A stretch of DNA of 64,000 bases, taken from the NCBI GenBank assembly GCA_039968605.1, contig JBDVPM010000008.1:806001-870000 (forward strand), in the 5' to 3' direction. A model generated the notes under the pieces. It worked only from the letters and a program-made list of their open reading frames with translations, was not told where the DNA came from and ran no database searches. The position numbers were made by a program, and so were the translations under genes. Shown one piece after another: positions 26,114-34,931 of this stretch. The number at the start of each line of letters is the position of its first letter. Position 1 is the stretch's first letter. The DNA comes from Alteripontixanthobacter sp. (lineage in GTDB: Bacteria; Pseudomonadota; Alphaproteobacteria; Sphingomonadales; Sphingomonadaceae).

Positions 26114-27037
26114 ATGGAAAAGACAATTTCACACGATACAGTCCGCGATCCTGCGAACAGTTTTCAGGACATGATTCTCTCTCTCCATGATTTCTGGAGC
26201 GCGCAGGGCTGCCTGATCCTGCAACCCTATGACATGCGCATGGGGGCCGGCACGTTTCACACCGCCACCACGCTGCGTGCGCTGGGGCCGGAACCTTGGA
26301 ATGCTGCCTTCGTTCAGCCCTGCCGCCGCCCCACCGATGGCCGCTATGGCGAGAACCCCAACCGGCTGCAGCATTACTACCAGTACCAGGTCATCCTGAA
26401 GCCAAGCCCACCGGACATTCAGGAGCTATACCTCGAAAGCCTGCGCAGCATCGGTATCGATCCGCTGAAGCACGATATCCGCTTCGTGGAGGACGATTGG
26501 GAATCGCCCACGCTCGGTGCGTGGGGGCTAGGCTGGGAAGTCTGGTGCGACGGGATGGAAGTCACCCAGTTCACCTATTTCCAGCAGATGGGCGGGTTCG
26601 ACTGCAAACCGGTCGCGGGCGAGCTGACTTATGGGCTCGAGCGGCTGGCAATGTATATCCAGGGCGTGGACAGCGTGTACGACCTCGACTTCAATGGGCG
26701 CGGCGTTCCCTATGGCGAGGTGTTTCTCGAAAACGAGAAGCAGATGTCGAAATGGAACTTCGAAGTGGCCGAGACGGACGCGTTGTTCGACCTGTTCGCC
26801 AAGGCCGAGGCTGAATGCCGCAATGCGCTCGAAGCCGATGTGCCCATCGCCGCCTATGAACAGGCGGTGGAGGCGAGCCATATCTTCAACCTGTTGCAGG
26901 CGCGCGGCGTGATCAGCGTGCAGGAACGCGCCAGCTATATGGGCCGGGTACGCGACCTGGCGCGCGGCAGTTGCGAAAAATATGCCGAGCTGAAAGCGCC
27001 GGAATGGTCGGAGAAGTTTCCGGAGTGGTCGCCATGA
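26114..27037 (+). CDS. glyQ: Glycyl-tRNA synthetase alpha subunit
   Basis: A 307-residue catalytic subunit of the alpha2-beta2 GlyRS. Class II motif regions include [14 protein letters not shown] near residues 36-49, [22 protein letters not shown], and the C-terminal YGLERLAMY. It forms the active enzyme with GlyS encoded downstream. Between the two genes lies a 121-base palindromic repeat, an unusual insertion inside an operon for an obligate complex. Confidence 0.97.
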   Translation: MEKTISHDTVRDPANSFQDMILSLHDFWSAQGCLILQPYDMRMGAGTFHTATTLRALGPEPWNAAFVQPCRRPTDGRYGENPNRLQHYYQYQVILKPSPPDIQELYLESLRSIGIDPLKHDIRFVEDDWESPTLGAWGLGWEVWCDGMEVTQFTYFQQMGGFDCKPVAGELTYGLERLAMYIQGVDSVYDLDFNGRGVPYGEVFLENEKQMSKWNFEVAETDALFDLFAKAEAECRNALEADVPIAAYEQAVEASHIFNLLQARGVISVQERASYMGRVRDLARGSCEKYAELKAPEWSEKFPEWSP

Positions 27038-27048
27038 CTCCCCAGTTT

Positions 27049-27169
27049 CGTCATTGCGAGGAGCCGCAGGCGACGCGGCAATCGATGGCGCGAGGTCGCG
27101 CATCTCTTCCATCGTCGCGAGTGTGCGCGACCTCGCGCCATGGATTGCTTCGCTTCGCTCGCAATGACG
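27049..27169. repeat. Composite palindromic repeat in the glyQ-glyS gap (copy 1)
   Basis: Terminal inverted repeats CGTCATTGCGAG and CTCGCAATGACG bound the element. Inside, an 18-base perfect inverted repeat pairs 27085-27102 with 27124-27141. The outer arms differ: the left continues GAGCCGCAGGCGACG, the right is GATTGCTTCGCTTCG. The whole can fold into one long hairpin. A second copy in the opposite orientation lies at 46264-46342. It resembles dispersed REP/MITE-type elements of alphaproteobacteria. Confidence 0.88.
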
Positions 27170-27182
27170 AGGGGGGTGCGGC

Positions 27183-29348
27183 ATGACTGACTTCCTCCTC
27201 GAACTACGCTCCGAAGAGATACCTGCGCGGATGCAGGCCGGTGCGCGCGGCGAGCTGGAGAAGCTGTTCCGCCGCGAAATGGACGCCGCCGGTGTCTCGC
27301 ATGGCGACATCACCGTCTGGTCCACACCGCGCCGCTTGGCTCTGATCGCCCGCGACCTGCCGAACGAAACGCAGGCGGTGCGCGAGGAATCGAAGGGCCC
27401 GCCAGAGGCTGCCCCCGATCAGGCGGTGGACGGCTTCTGCCGCAAGAACGGTATTGCGCGCGATCAGCTGGAAGTGCGCGAGGTAAAGGGCCGCCCGACC
27501 TATTTCGCCGTGATCGACAAGCCGGGCAGGGCGGTGAGCGTCGTGCTGGCCGAGGCCATCCCCGCCGTTATCCGCGACTTCAGCTGGCCAAAATCCATGC
27601 GCTGGGGCGAGGCTTCCCTCAGTACCGAAAGCCTGCGCTGGGTGCGCCCATTGTCCGGCATTGTCGCCCTGCTAAGTGATGACATCGTGGAATGCGAAGT
27701 TCACGGCGTGACCAGCGGCGCGGTCACGCTCGGCCACCGTTTCCACCACGCCGGCGATATCACCATAGGCAACGCCGTGGATTACGCGGTGAAGCTGCGC
27801 GCCGCCCATGTCATCGTTGACCATCAGGAGCGCGCCGACCTGATCCGCAAGGGCGCGGCCCATGTCGCCACCGAAGCCGGGCTGGAACTGGTCGAGGATG
27901 AAGGTCTGGTCGTCGAAAACGCCGGGCTGACCGAATGGCCGATCCCGCTGCTCGGCCGGTTCGAAGAGGACTTCCTCGAAGTTCCACCCGAAACCATCCA
28001 GCTTACCGCGCGGGTGAACCAGAAGTATTTTGTCTGCCAGGACGCTGACGGAAAGTTGGCGAACGCGTTCATCTGCACTGCCAATATAGAGGGCAGCGAT
28101 GGCGGCGCGGCAATCGTGGATGGCAATCGCAAGGTGCTCGCCGCAAGGCTGGCCGATGCGCGCTTCTTCTGGGACGTGGACCGCAAGAAAACCCTCGCCG
28201 AGCACGCCGAGGGGCTGGAGCGCATCACCTTCCACGAAAAGCTAGGCACCGTCGCCGACAAGGTAGACCGGGTGGCCAAGCTGGCAGATTGGCTGGTTTT
28301 CGACGCCAAGGCACCCAACGGAAATCACAAGCTGGCTCGCCAGGCCGCTGAACTTTGCAAGGCAGATCTCGTTACCGAGATGGTTGGCGAATTTCCTGAA
28401 CTGCAAGGGCTGATGGGCGGTTACTACGCCCGAGCCGAGGGTCTGCCAGACGAAGTGGCCGATGCAATCGCGGACCACTATAAGCCAGTGGGACAATCGG
28501 ACGAAGTCCCGACCGAACCGACGACAGTTGCGGTCAGCCTAGCCGATAAGCTTGACAATCTACTGAGCTTTTTTCGGATCGACATCATGCCGACCGGCTC
28601 TAAGGACCCATTTGCGCTGCGACGTGCTGCCTTGGGATATTTGCGGCTGGTTCAGGAAAACGGTCTCAAACTTTCTTTGGATGAGGTGGTTCATGCTTGG
28701 GAGGGCGCTCGGCGTCCTTCGCTCGCCCTGCAACTCGGTGAATTTCTTTCGGATCGTTTGGCAGTGCAATTGCGGGATGAAGGTGTTCGGCCGGATTACG
28801 TGAAGGCTTCTCGTGAGTGGCAGGGCGCCGCCGACATGCGACTGGACCGTATTTCGTCCCGCGCACGCGCTCTTACTGCGTTCCTGAACTCCGAAGACGG
28901 CACCAACCTCCTCGCCGGGTACAAGCGCGCGGCCAATATCCTCAAGAAAGAGGATTACGACGCGAGCGAGCAGGACGACGATCTGCTTCAGCCGCATGAT
29001 GGCGAGGAAGATCCGTTTGCCTTGGTGGACGATCCCGCGATGCGCGAGGTGATCGCGGCGCGTGTGGAACAGAAGAAGGCGCTCGGCTACACGCCCGAAG
29101 CGGCCGAACAGGCGCTGATCGACGCGCTCGATACCGCCCAGCCGCAAGCCGCTGCGGCGGTCGAGGATGAGCGGTTTGGCGATGCCATGGCCGCGCTCGC
29201 CTCCTTGCGTGCGCCGATCGATGCGTTTTTCGAGGAAGTCACGGTCAATGACGACAATCCCGCCAAGCGCAGCGCCCGGCTGGCGCTGCTCGCCCGGTTC
29301 CGCGATGCGGTTCACCGGGTGGCCGATTTCAGCCGAATCGAAGGTTAA
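27183..29348 (+). CDS. glyS: Glycyl-tRNA synthetase beta subunit
   Basis: A 721-residue beta subunit that binds tRNA-Gly and completes GlyRS with GlyQ. FLLELRSEEIPARMQ at the N-terminus and IRVDIMPTGSKDPFALRRAA-like sequence near residue 465 identify it, and the C-terminal anticodon-binding region is present. Length is normal. The Shine-Dalgarno GGGGGG lies directly after the palindromic repeat. Base composition drops to about 52% GC near 28560-28680, compared with about 73% near 27240-27300, suggesting a recombined segment. Confidence 0.97.
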   Translation: MTDFLLELRSEEIPARMQAGARGELEKLFRREMDAAGVSHGDITVWSTPRRLALIARDLPNETQAVREESKGPPEAAPDQAVDGFCRKNGIARDQLEVREVKGRPTYFAVIDKPGRAVSVVLAEAIPAVIRDFSWPKSMRWGEASLSTESLRWVRPLSGIVALLSDDIVECEVHGVTSGAVTLGHRFHHAGDITIGNAVDYAVKLRAAHVIVDHQERADLIRKGAAHVATEAGLELVEDEGLVVENAGLTEWPIPLLGRFEEDFLEVPPETIQLTARVNQKYFVCQDADGKLANAFICTANIEGSDGGAAIVDGNRKVLAARLADARFFWDVDRKKTLAEHAEGLERITFHEKLGTVADKVDRVAKLADWLVFDAKAPNGNHKLARQAAELCKADLVTEMVGEFPELQGLMGGYYARAEGLPDEVADAIADHYKPVGQSDEVPTEPTTVAVSLADKLDNLLSFFRIDIMPTGSKDPFALRRAALGYLRLVQENGLKLSLDEVVHAWEGARRPSLALQLGEFLSDRLAVQLRDEGVRPDYVKASREWQGAADMRLDRISSRARALTAFLNSEDGTNLLAGYKRAANILKKEDYDASEQDDDLLQPHDGEEDPFALVDDPAMREVIAARVEQKKALGYTPEAAEQALIDALDTAQPQAAAAVEDERFGDAMAALASLRAPIDAFFEEVTVNDDNPAKRSARLALLARFRDAVHRVADFSRIEG

Positions 29349-29428
29349 TCGGATCGTCGAATATTCTCTCCCGAACCGCGAACCCGGCGGTCCGGGCGTT
29401 GCTGAACAATGTTGCTGGAAATGATGAA

Positions 29429-32101
29429 ATGACACAAACGGTCTATCCCTTCGGCGGAAATGCCCCGGCGCCCGATGCGCGGCAGCAGGACAAGAACATC
29501 ACCGGCGGCAAGGGTGCGAACTTGGCCGAGATGGCCAGCATCGGTCTGCCCGTTCCTCCCGGTTTCACCATCACGACAGAGGAATGCGTCCGCTATTTGC
29601 AGGACGGCGCAGATTTTTCCGACGCGCTTCGATCCGATGTGCAAAGCGCGCTGGAACATGTTGAAAAGACAGTCGGAAAGCGTTTCGGCGATGCGGCCGA
29701 TCCGCTGCTTGTTTCGGTCCGGTCGGGTGCGCGCGTATCCATGCCGGGGATGATGGACACAGTCCTCAATCTGGGCCTCAACGATGACACGGTCGAAGGG
29801 CTCGCCGCGACTTCGGGACACCCGCGCTTTGCCTGGGATTCCTATCGCCGGTTCATCCAGATGTATTCGGACGTGGTGCTCGGCCTGGATCACGACCTAT
29901 TTGAAGAGGCGCTGGAAATCGCCAAGGAAGACAAGGGCTTCTATTCCGATACGGAGATGGAGTCCGAAGATTGGCAGGCGCTCGTTGCCGAGTTCAAGTC
30001 TATCGTCGAGACCGAGCTCGGCAAGCCTTTTCCGCAAGATGTGCAGGCCCAATTATGGGGTGCGATCGCCGCGGTGTTCGACAGCTGGGATGCCGACCGC
30101 GCGAAGGTTTATCGCCGGCTCAACGATATCCCCTCCGATTGGGGCACCGCCGTCAATGTCCAGGCGATGGTGTTCGGCAATATGGGCGACACCAGCGCCA
30201 CCGGGGTCGCTTTCACCCGCGACCCTGCAACCGGCGAGCGCGCGTTTTACGGCGAGTGGCTGGCCAATGCGCAAGGCGAGGACGTGGTCGCGGGCATCCG
30301 CACGCCGCAATATCTGACGCTTGCCGCACGCGAATCTGCCGGTGCGAAGCCGCTCAGCATGGAAGAGGCGATGCCCGAAGCCTATGGCGAGCTGGCAGCC
30401 ACTTTCGACCTGCTGGAGCGGCATTACCGCGACATGCAGGACATCGAGTTTACCGTGCAGCAGGGCAAGCTATGGCTGCTCCAGACCCGCAGCGGCAAGC
30501 GCACTGCCAAGGCCGCGCTGAAAATGGCGGTCGATATGGCCGGCGAAGGCTTGATCGACGAGAAAACGGCGATCCTGCGCGTCGATCCGATGGCATTGGA
30601 CCAGTTGCTCCACCCGACGCTCGATCCCGATGCGCCGCGCGATGTGCTGACGCGCGGCCTGCCGGCCTCTCCGGGCGCCGCAGCAGGCAAGATCGTGCTC
30701 GACGCGGATGCGGCCGAGGCATGGGTTGCGCGCGGTGAAAAGGTGATCCTGTGCCGCGTGGAAACCAGCCCGGAAGACATCCACGGAATGCACGCCGCGC
30801 AAGGTATTCTGACGGCGCGTGGCGGCATGACGTCACATGCGGCTGTGGTTGCAAGGGGTATGGGAAGGCCTTGCGTTTCAGGGGCTTCGGAAGTTTCCAT
30901 CGATACGAAGGCAAGAACGCTGCGTATTGGCTCGCGCGAATTGGTGGAAGGCGATCTGCTGACCCTCGATGGTGCGAATGGCCAGGTGATGGCCGGACTG
31001 GTGCCCACGATCGAGCCTGAATTGGCAGGCGATTTCGCCACGCTGATGGAATGGGCGGACAGGCACCGCAGGATGGGGGTTCGCACCAACGCCGAAACGC
31101 CTGACGATTGCGCCCGCGCACGGCAGTTCGGGGCGGAGGGCATCGGTCTGTGCCGCACTGAACACATGTTTTTCGAAGCGAGTCGGATCAGCGCCGTGCG
31201 GCAGATGATCCTGGCCGATGACGAAGCCGGGCGGCGCGCCGCGCTGGTCAAGCTTTTACCCGAACAACGCGCCGATTTCCGCCAGATTTTCGAAGTCATG
31301 GTCGGTCTGCCATGCACCATCCGTCTGCTCGACCCACCACTGCACGAATTCCTGCCAACGGCGGAGGAAGACTTCGCCGATCTGGCCGATGCGGTCGGGG
31401 TCGGGGTGGATCATCTGAAGCGCCGGGCTGCGGAACTGCATGAATTCAACCCCATGCTGGGTCATCGCGGGTGCCGGCTCGGCATCACCTATCCCGAAAT
31501 ATACCAGATGCAGGCACGCGCGATTTTCGAAGCGGCCTGCGAGGTTGCGGCGAGTTCGGGTGAAGCGCCCGTGCCGGAGATCATGGTGCCATTGGTGGCG
31601 ACGCAGCGTGAACTGGCGCTGCTGCGGGCGGATATCGACCGGGTGGCAAAGGAGGTATTTGCCGAGAAAGGTGCGGAGCTGGACTATCTCGTCGGCACGA
31701 TGATCGAGCTTCCACGGGCTGCACTAATGGCTGGAGAAATCGCCGAGGAAGCGCGCTTCTTCTCCTTTGGAACCAATGATTTGACCCAGACTACTCTGGG
31801 CGTTTCCAGGGACGATTCGGCGGGCTTCCTGGCGCAATATGTGGATAAGGGAATCTTCGCACGCGATCCCTTTGTCAGCCTGGATGTGGACGGCGTAGGC
31901 CAGTTGGTCGAGCTCGCGGTGGAACGTGGGCGGAATGTCCGCGCGGACATCAAGCTGGGTATTTGCGGTGAACATGGCGGCGATCCGGCGAGCATCGGGT
32001 TCTGCGAGAAGGTCGGGCTCGATTATGTCAGCGCCTCGCCCTATCGCGTGCCGATCGCCCGATTGGCTGCCGCACAGGCATCCTTGAGAGAAAAAGCCTA
32101 A
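29429..32101 (+). CDS. ppdK: Pyruvate, phosphate dikinase
   Basis: An 890-residue enzyme interconverting pyruvate, ATP and phosphate with PEP, AMP and PPi. The N-terminal ATP-binding domain has GGKGANLAEM and TRSGKRTAKAALK. The phospho-carrier domain has GGMTSHAAVVARGMG, with catalytic His470. The C-terminal TIM barrel has RTEHMFFE and SFGTNDLTQTT with a late GICGEHGGDP. The ATG at 29429 is preferred over an upstream TTG. Overlaps the convergent methyltransferase gene by 4 bases at the 3' end. Confidence 0.97.
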   Translation: MTQTVYPFGGNAPAPDARQQDKNITGGKGANLAEMASIGLPVPPGFTITTEECVRYLQDGADFSDALRSDVQSALEHVEKTVGKRFGDAADPLLVSVRSGARVSMPGMMDTVLNLGLNDDTVEGLAATSGHPRFAWDSYRRFIQMYSDVVLGLDHDLFEEALEIAKEDKGFYSDTEMESEDWQALVAEFKSIVETELGKPFPQDVQAQLWGAIAAVFDSWDADRAKVYRRLNDIPSDWGTAVNVQAMVFGNMGDTSATGVAFTRDPATGERAFYGEWLANAQGEDVVAGIRTPQYLTLAARESAGAKPLSMEEAMPEAYGELAATFDLLERHYRDMQDIEFTVQQGKLWLLQTRSGKRTAKAALKMAVDMAGEGLIDEKTAILRVDPMALDQLLHPTLDPDAPRDVLTRGLPASPGAAAGKIVLDADAAEAWVARGEKVILCRVETSPEDIHGMHAAQGILTARGGMTSHAAVVARGMGRPCVSGASEVSIDTKARTLRIGSRELVEGDLLTLDGANGQVMAGLVPTIEPELAGDFATLMEWADRHRRMGVRTNAETPDDCARARQFGAEGIGLCRTEHMFFEASRISAVRQMILADDEAGRRAALVKLLPEQRADFRQIFEVMVGLPCTIRLLDPPLHEFLPTAEEDFADLADAVGVGVDHLKRRAAELHEFNPMLGHRGCRLGITYPEIYQMQARAIFEAACEVAASSGEAPVPEIMVPLVATQRELALLRADIDRVAKEVFAEKGAELDYLVGTMIELPRAALMAGEIAEEARFFSFGTNDLTQTTLGVSRDDSAGFLAQYVDKGIFARDPFVSLDVDGVGQLVELAVERGRNVRADIKLGICGEHGGDPASIGFCEKVGLDYVSASPYRVPIARLAAAQASLREKA

Positions 32102-32856
32102 CTTTTCCAGCCGGTCAACATCAGAACTTCGAACGTTTCGACGGTTCTGCCACTCTTATCGGCCTGTGCCGCGAACGCTTCCTTGGCGCGTGCCCAAGCC
32201 GACTTGCCAAGATTTGGCGGCTGCGAGGCGAGGATGCCGGTCAATCCCTGATCACGCAGATCGGCGACGAGCCTCGGCAGCGCGGTATAAGAGGCCTTTA
32301 CCTGGAAACTGTCGGCTACCTGCCGCGAAAATCCCGCTCGCTGCAACAATGCCGCCCCGCTGCCCGCATCGACCATCGGGTGGATCCGTGCCGCCGGACG
32401 CTCCCCGTCGGCGGCTAGCATGGCTGTGCGCAAGGCGGGCAGGCTGCCAGCGGCGGGCAGGGCGCAGATGGCTATGCCCCCCGGCGCGAGTGCACCGCGC
32501 AAATGAATCAGCGCGCCGGGTAGATCGTTTACTGTATCGAGCGACAAAACATTAGCGACCAAGTCGAACTCGCCGCCGGGAATGGGCTGTTCCTCGTCGA
32601 TCGCCCCGACCGGAAGGGTGACAGTGTCGGTCCCGCGGGCGGCCAGATGCGCGGCAAGTTTGCCGGTCGGTTCCCCGATCACCAGCGCGCGCTTCGCCTC
32701 GAAGCGCATGAAACTTAGCCTTTCAGCAATTTCTTCGACTATCTCGTCCAGAACGAAAGTCGCCGGATCATCCCTTGTCTGGCGCGATTGTGCTCGCGCG
32801 GCGCGAAGCTTCCGGCGGGGGGCGGCGAAGATTGTCGGCGGTCCGGCGGCGGTCAT
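32098..32856 (-). CDS. SAM-dependent methyltransferase (BioC/NDUFAF5-like)
   Basis: A 252-residue class I methyltransferase-fold protein. ALVIGEPTGKLAAHLAARG is the degenerate glycine-rich SAM loop, FDLVANVLSLDTVNDLPGAL the family motif, and ALAPGGIAICALPA the post-II region. The pattern resembles BioC and the NDUFAF5 complex I assembly factors. The ATG at 32856 removes an arginine-rich upstream extension that overlaps comF antisense. Divergent from comF and convergent with ppdK. Confidence 0.85.
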   Translation of the reverse strand: MTAAGPPTIFAAPRRKLRAARAQSRQTRDDPATFVLDEIVEEIAERLSFMRFEAKRALVIGEPTGKLAAHLAARGTDTVTLPVGAIDEEQPIPGGEFDLVANVLSLDTVNDLPGALIHLRGALAPGGIAICALPAAGSLPALRTAMLAADGERPAARIHPMVDAGSGAALLQRAGFSRQVADSFQVKASYTALPRLVADLRDQGLTGILASQPPNLGKSAWARAKEAFAAQADKSGRTVETFEVLMLTGWKS

Positions 32857-32909
32857 GGCAGGCCACTGCACGGCTTGCAGCAGAGAGGCAAGGCGGGCAA
32901 ACCGGTGCG

Positions 32910-33680
32910 ATGGGTGAGCAGGGCGCAATCGGAGGCAAAATCGGCAAGGAACTGGTCGCCGGGTTGGCACCGGCGGTAGATCTGCTGTTTCCCCCGCGCT
33001 GCCCGCTGTGCGGCAATGCGATTGCGGAGCAGAAGGGCCTGTGCGCAGCATGCTGGGGAGAGTTGGCCATTCCAGGCGAGCCCGCCTGCGCGACCTGTCA
33101 GCGCCCCTTTGCCAGCGAGCGGATGGAGGAGGAAGCCGTCTGCGCGCCCTGTCTGGCCGATCCGCCAACGCATGACGGCATCGCGGCCGGCACATTGTAT
33201 AACGACGCATCGCGCCAGTTGGTGCTGTCATACAAGCATGGCAGGCGCATCGCACTCGCACCGATGCTGGCCCGATTGATAGCGGCGCGGTTGCCGCCGA
33301 TGGATGGCGATTGGTTGATCGTACCCGTGCCGCTCCACCGGTGGCGCTTGTGGCAAAGGGGTTTCAATCAAGCGGCCTTGCTGGCGGGCGAATTAGGTAA
33401 GCTGACCGGTAAGACGGTGCATCGCAGCGCGCTGGTGCGAGCGAAACGTACCCCGCCGCTGGGCGGGCTGGGCAAGAAAGCCCGCAAGCGGGCGCTGACT
33501 GGCTCTATCGTAGTGGAACGCCGCCATGCGAACAGGATCAAGGGCGCGAATATCCTGCTGGTTGACGATGTGCTGACCAGCGGGGCCACCAGCGATGCCT
33601 GCGTTTCCGCGCTCAAGCGAGCAGGCGCCGCGAGTGTGGTGGTGGGCTGCTTCGCGCGCGTGCTCGACGAGGCGCTGTAA
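32910..33680 (+). CDS. ComF family phosphoribosyltransferase-like protein
   Basis: A 256-residue ComF-type protein related to DNA uptake genes. The N-terminal double zinc ribbon has RCPLCG and CAACW, then CATCQRPF and CAPCL. The C-terminal phosphoribosyltransferase domain has LSYKHGRR, VPVPLHRWRLWQRGFNQ and NILLVDDVLTSGATS. The ATG at 32910 begins MGEQGAIGGKIG. Divergent from the methyltransferase gene, separated by about 50 bases. Confidence 0.9.
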   Translation: MGEQGAIGGKIGKELVAGLAPAVDLLFPPRCPLCGNAIAEQKGLCAACWGELAIPGEPACATCQRPFASERMEEEAVCAPCLADPPTHDGIAAGTLYNDASRQLVLSYKHGRRIALAPMLARLIAARLPPMDGDWLIVPVPLHRWRLWQRGFNQAALLAGELGKLTGKTVHRSALVRAKRTPPLGGLGKKARKRALTGSIVVERRHANRIKGANILLVDDVLTSGATSDACVSALKRAGAASVVVGCFARVLDEAL

Positions 33681-34063
33681 AATTGCTGGCGCATCCACAA
33701 CGAAACGCCCGAGGTCTTTCGACCCCGGGCGCCACGTGACGAAACCAAACGGACCAGCCTTGCGGCATGGCATCCTCTCCCCCCAGAGCGGATACGCGGC
33801 CCAATCCCTCAACGTTGTTGCGAAGGCGCCAACCGGCGGTGGTGGCAGCAACTCCGCTTCCCTGAACCTGGCACTCTTGCGGTACCCAATCCATCGCCGA
33901 TCCTTGCGGACCGAAGCAGCCTAATTCCATTACGAACCACTTTCGGAAAGTCTCAAACGCGGCTTTGGTAGATTTTGAACGATCGATGTGGTTATCCTGC
34001 AACAACTCGTCGCGGCTGAAAAACAGTTCGGCCCGGCATATTCAACGAAGGATTTCGAATTTT
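33681..34063. other. Unexplained intergenic region with a stable GAAA hairpin
   Basis: About 380 bases with no credible protein gene. At 33706-33731 a strong hairpin has CGCCCG/CGGGCG and GGTC/GACC arms; on the minus strand the loop is GAAA (a GNRA tetraloop) and the stem is followed by TTTCGTT. TTGCGG occurs three times on the plus strand between 33750 and 33925. The content would fit a minus-strand structured RNA, but no known family was recognised. The hisI Shine-Dalgarno lies at the end. Confidence 0.4.
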
Positions 34064-34438
34064 ATGGCGGATAGCCCCGATAAGGAATTGGTGGAGCACG
34101 GCTTTCGCTTCATCCCCAAATTCGATGCGAACGGGCTGCTCAGCGCAGTCGTAACCGATGCAACCACGCGCGAAGTGTTGATGGTGGCGTTCATGGATGA
34201 AGAAGCGCTGACGGCGACGCGGAAGACGGGACTGGCCCATTTTCATTCCCGTTCGCGCGGCGAGCTTTGGTGCAAGGGCGAGACTTCGGGCAACATGCTG
34301 CGCGTGCGCGAAATACTGGTGGATTGCGACCAGGACGCGATAATCCTGCGCTGCGATCCGGCCGGGCCAACCTGCCATACCGGCGCAACCAGCTGCTTCT
34401 ACCGCAAGCTGGACGGAGACGGGCTGGCTCCGATCTAA
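34064..34438 (+). CDS. hisI: Phosphoribosyl-AMP cyclohydrolase
   Basis: A 124-residue monofunctional HisI, third step of histidine synthesis. Zn and Mg ligands appear as WCKGETSGN, DCDQDAIILRC and CHTGATSCF. The ATG at 34064 gives the usual short N-terminus; the family form without a HisE domain is normal for alphaproteobacteria. No other his genes are near. The TAA is followed directly by the -35 of the MerR gene. Confidence 0.96.
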   Translation: MADSPDKELVEHGFRFIPKFDANGLLSAVVTDATTREVLMVAFMDEEALTATRKTGLAHFHSRSRGELWCKGETSGNMLRVREILVDCDQDAIILRCDPAGPTCHTGATSCFYRKLDGDGLAPI

Positions 34439-34440
34439 TG

Positions 34441-34469
34441 TTGACCTTTACGTAAAGGGCAGGTATAAC
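34441..34469 (+). promoter_or_regulatory. Promoter and MerR-type operator for the acyl-CoA dehydrogenase operon
   Basis: TTGACC (34441-34446), a 17-base spacer and TATAAC (34464-34469). The spacer contains the perfect palindrome CTTTACGTAAAG (34446-34457), the type of site used by LiuR-like MerR regulators. Only 6 bases separate the -10 from the ATG at 34476, so transcription should start at or next to the start codon, giving a leaderless mRNA. It begins 2 bases after the hisI stop. Confidence 0.8.
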
Positions 34470-34475
34470 GCCCAC

Positions 34476-34931
34476 ATGGCCACAAATGCCGAAACCAGCG
34501 ACACGAAGCACATGGGCGCCCTGTTGGAGCGGCCCGACAAGCTCGCGCGCGAACACTTCACCATTTCCGATCTGACGCAGGAATTCGACTGCACCGCCCG
34601 TGCGTTGCGGTTTTACGAAGATGAAGGACTGGTCGCGCCCAAGCGTGTCGGCCTGTCCCGCGTCTATTCGAAACGGGACCGGGCGCGGCTTGCATGGATC
34701 ATGCGAGCGAAGAATGTCGGCTTTTCGCTGTCGGAAATTCGCGAGATGATCGACCTCTACGATCTGGGCGACGGCCGCATAGAACAGCGCCGCGTCACTA
34801 TGGAAAAATGCCGCGCGCACGTCGCAAAGCTGAAACAGCAGCGCGCCGATATCGACAGTTCCATCAAAGAACTTTCCAGTTTTATCAAACAGCTCGACCA
34901 GCTCGAACTCGAACCGCCAAAGGATAGCTGA
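34476..34931 (+). CDS. MerR family regulator (LiuR-like)
   Basis: A 151-residue MerR protein. The N-terminal winged HTH has FTISDLTQEFDCTARALRFYEDEGLV near residues 28-53, followed by the wing SRVYSKRDRARLAWI and a C-terminal coiled coil rich in Lys and Gln. There are no Cys metal sites, as expected for the branch controlling acyl-CoA metabolism. It shares a 1-base overlap (TGATG) with an acyl-CoA dehydrogenase gene, and the palindrome in its promoter suggests autoregulation. It also has an unusually long N-terminal extension of about 25 residues. Confidence 0.9.
   Translation: MATNAETSDTKHMGALLERPDKLAREHFTISDLTQEFDCTARALRFYEDEGLVAPKRVGLSRVYSKRDRARLAWIMRAKNVGFSLSEIREMIDLYDLGDGRIEQRRVTMEKCRAHVAKLKQQRADIDSSIKELSSFIKQLDQLELEPPKDS

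Noticed and set aside
33613-34005. A 130-codon minus-strand frame between comF and hisI
   Set aside because: Codon pattern is not protein-like, it runs into comF antisense and has no recognisable domain.
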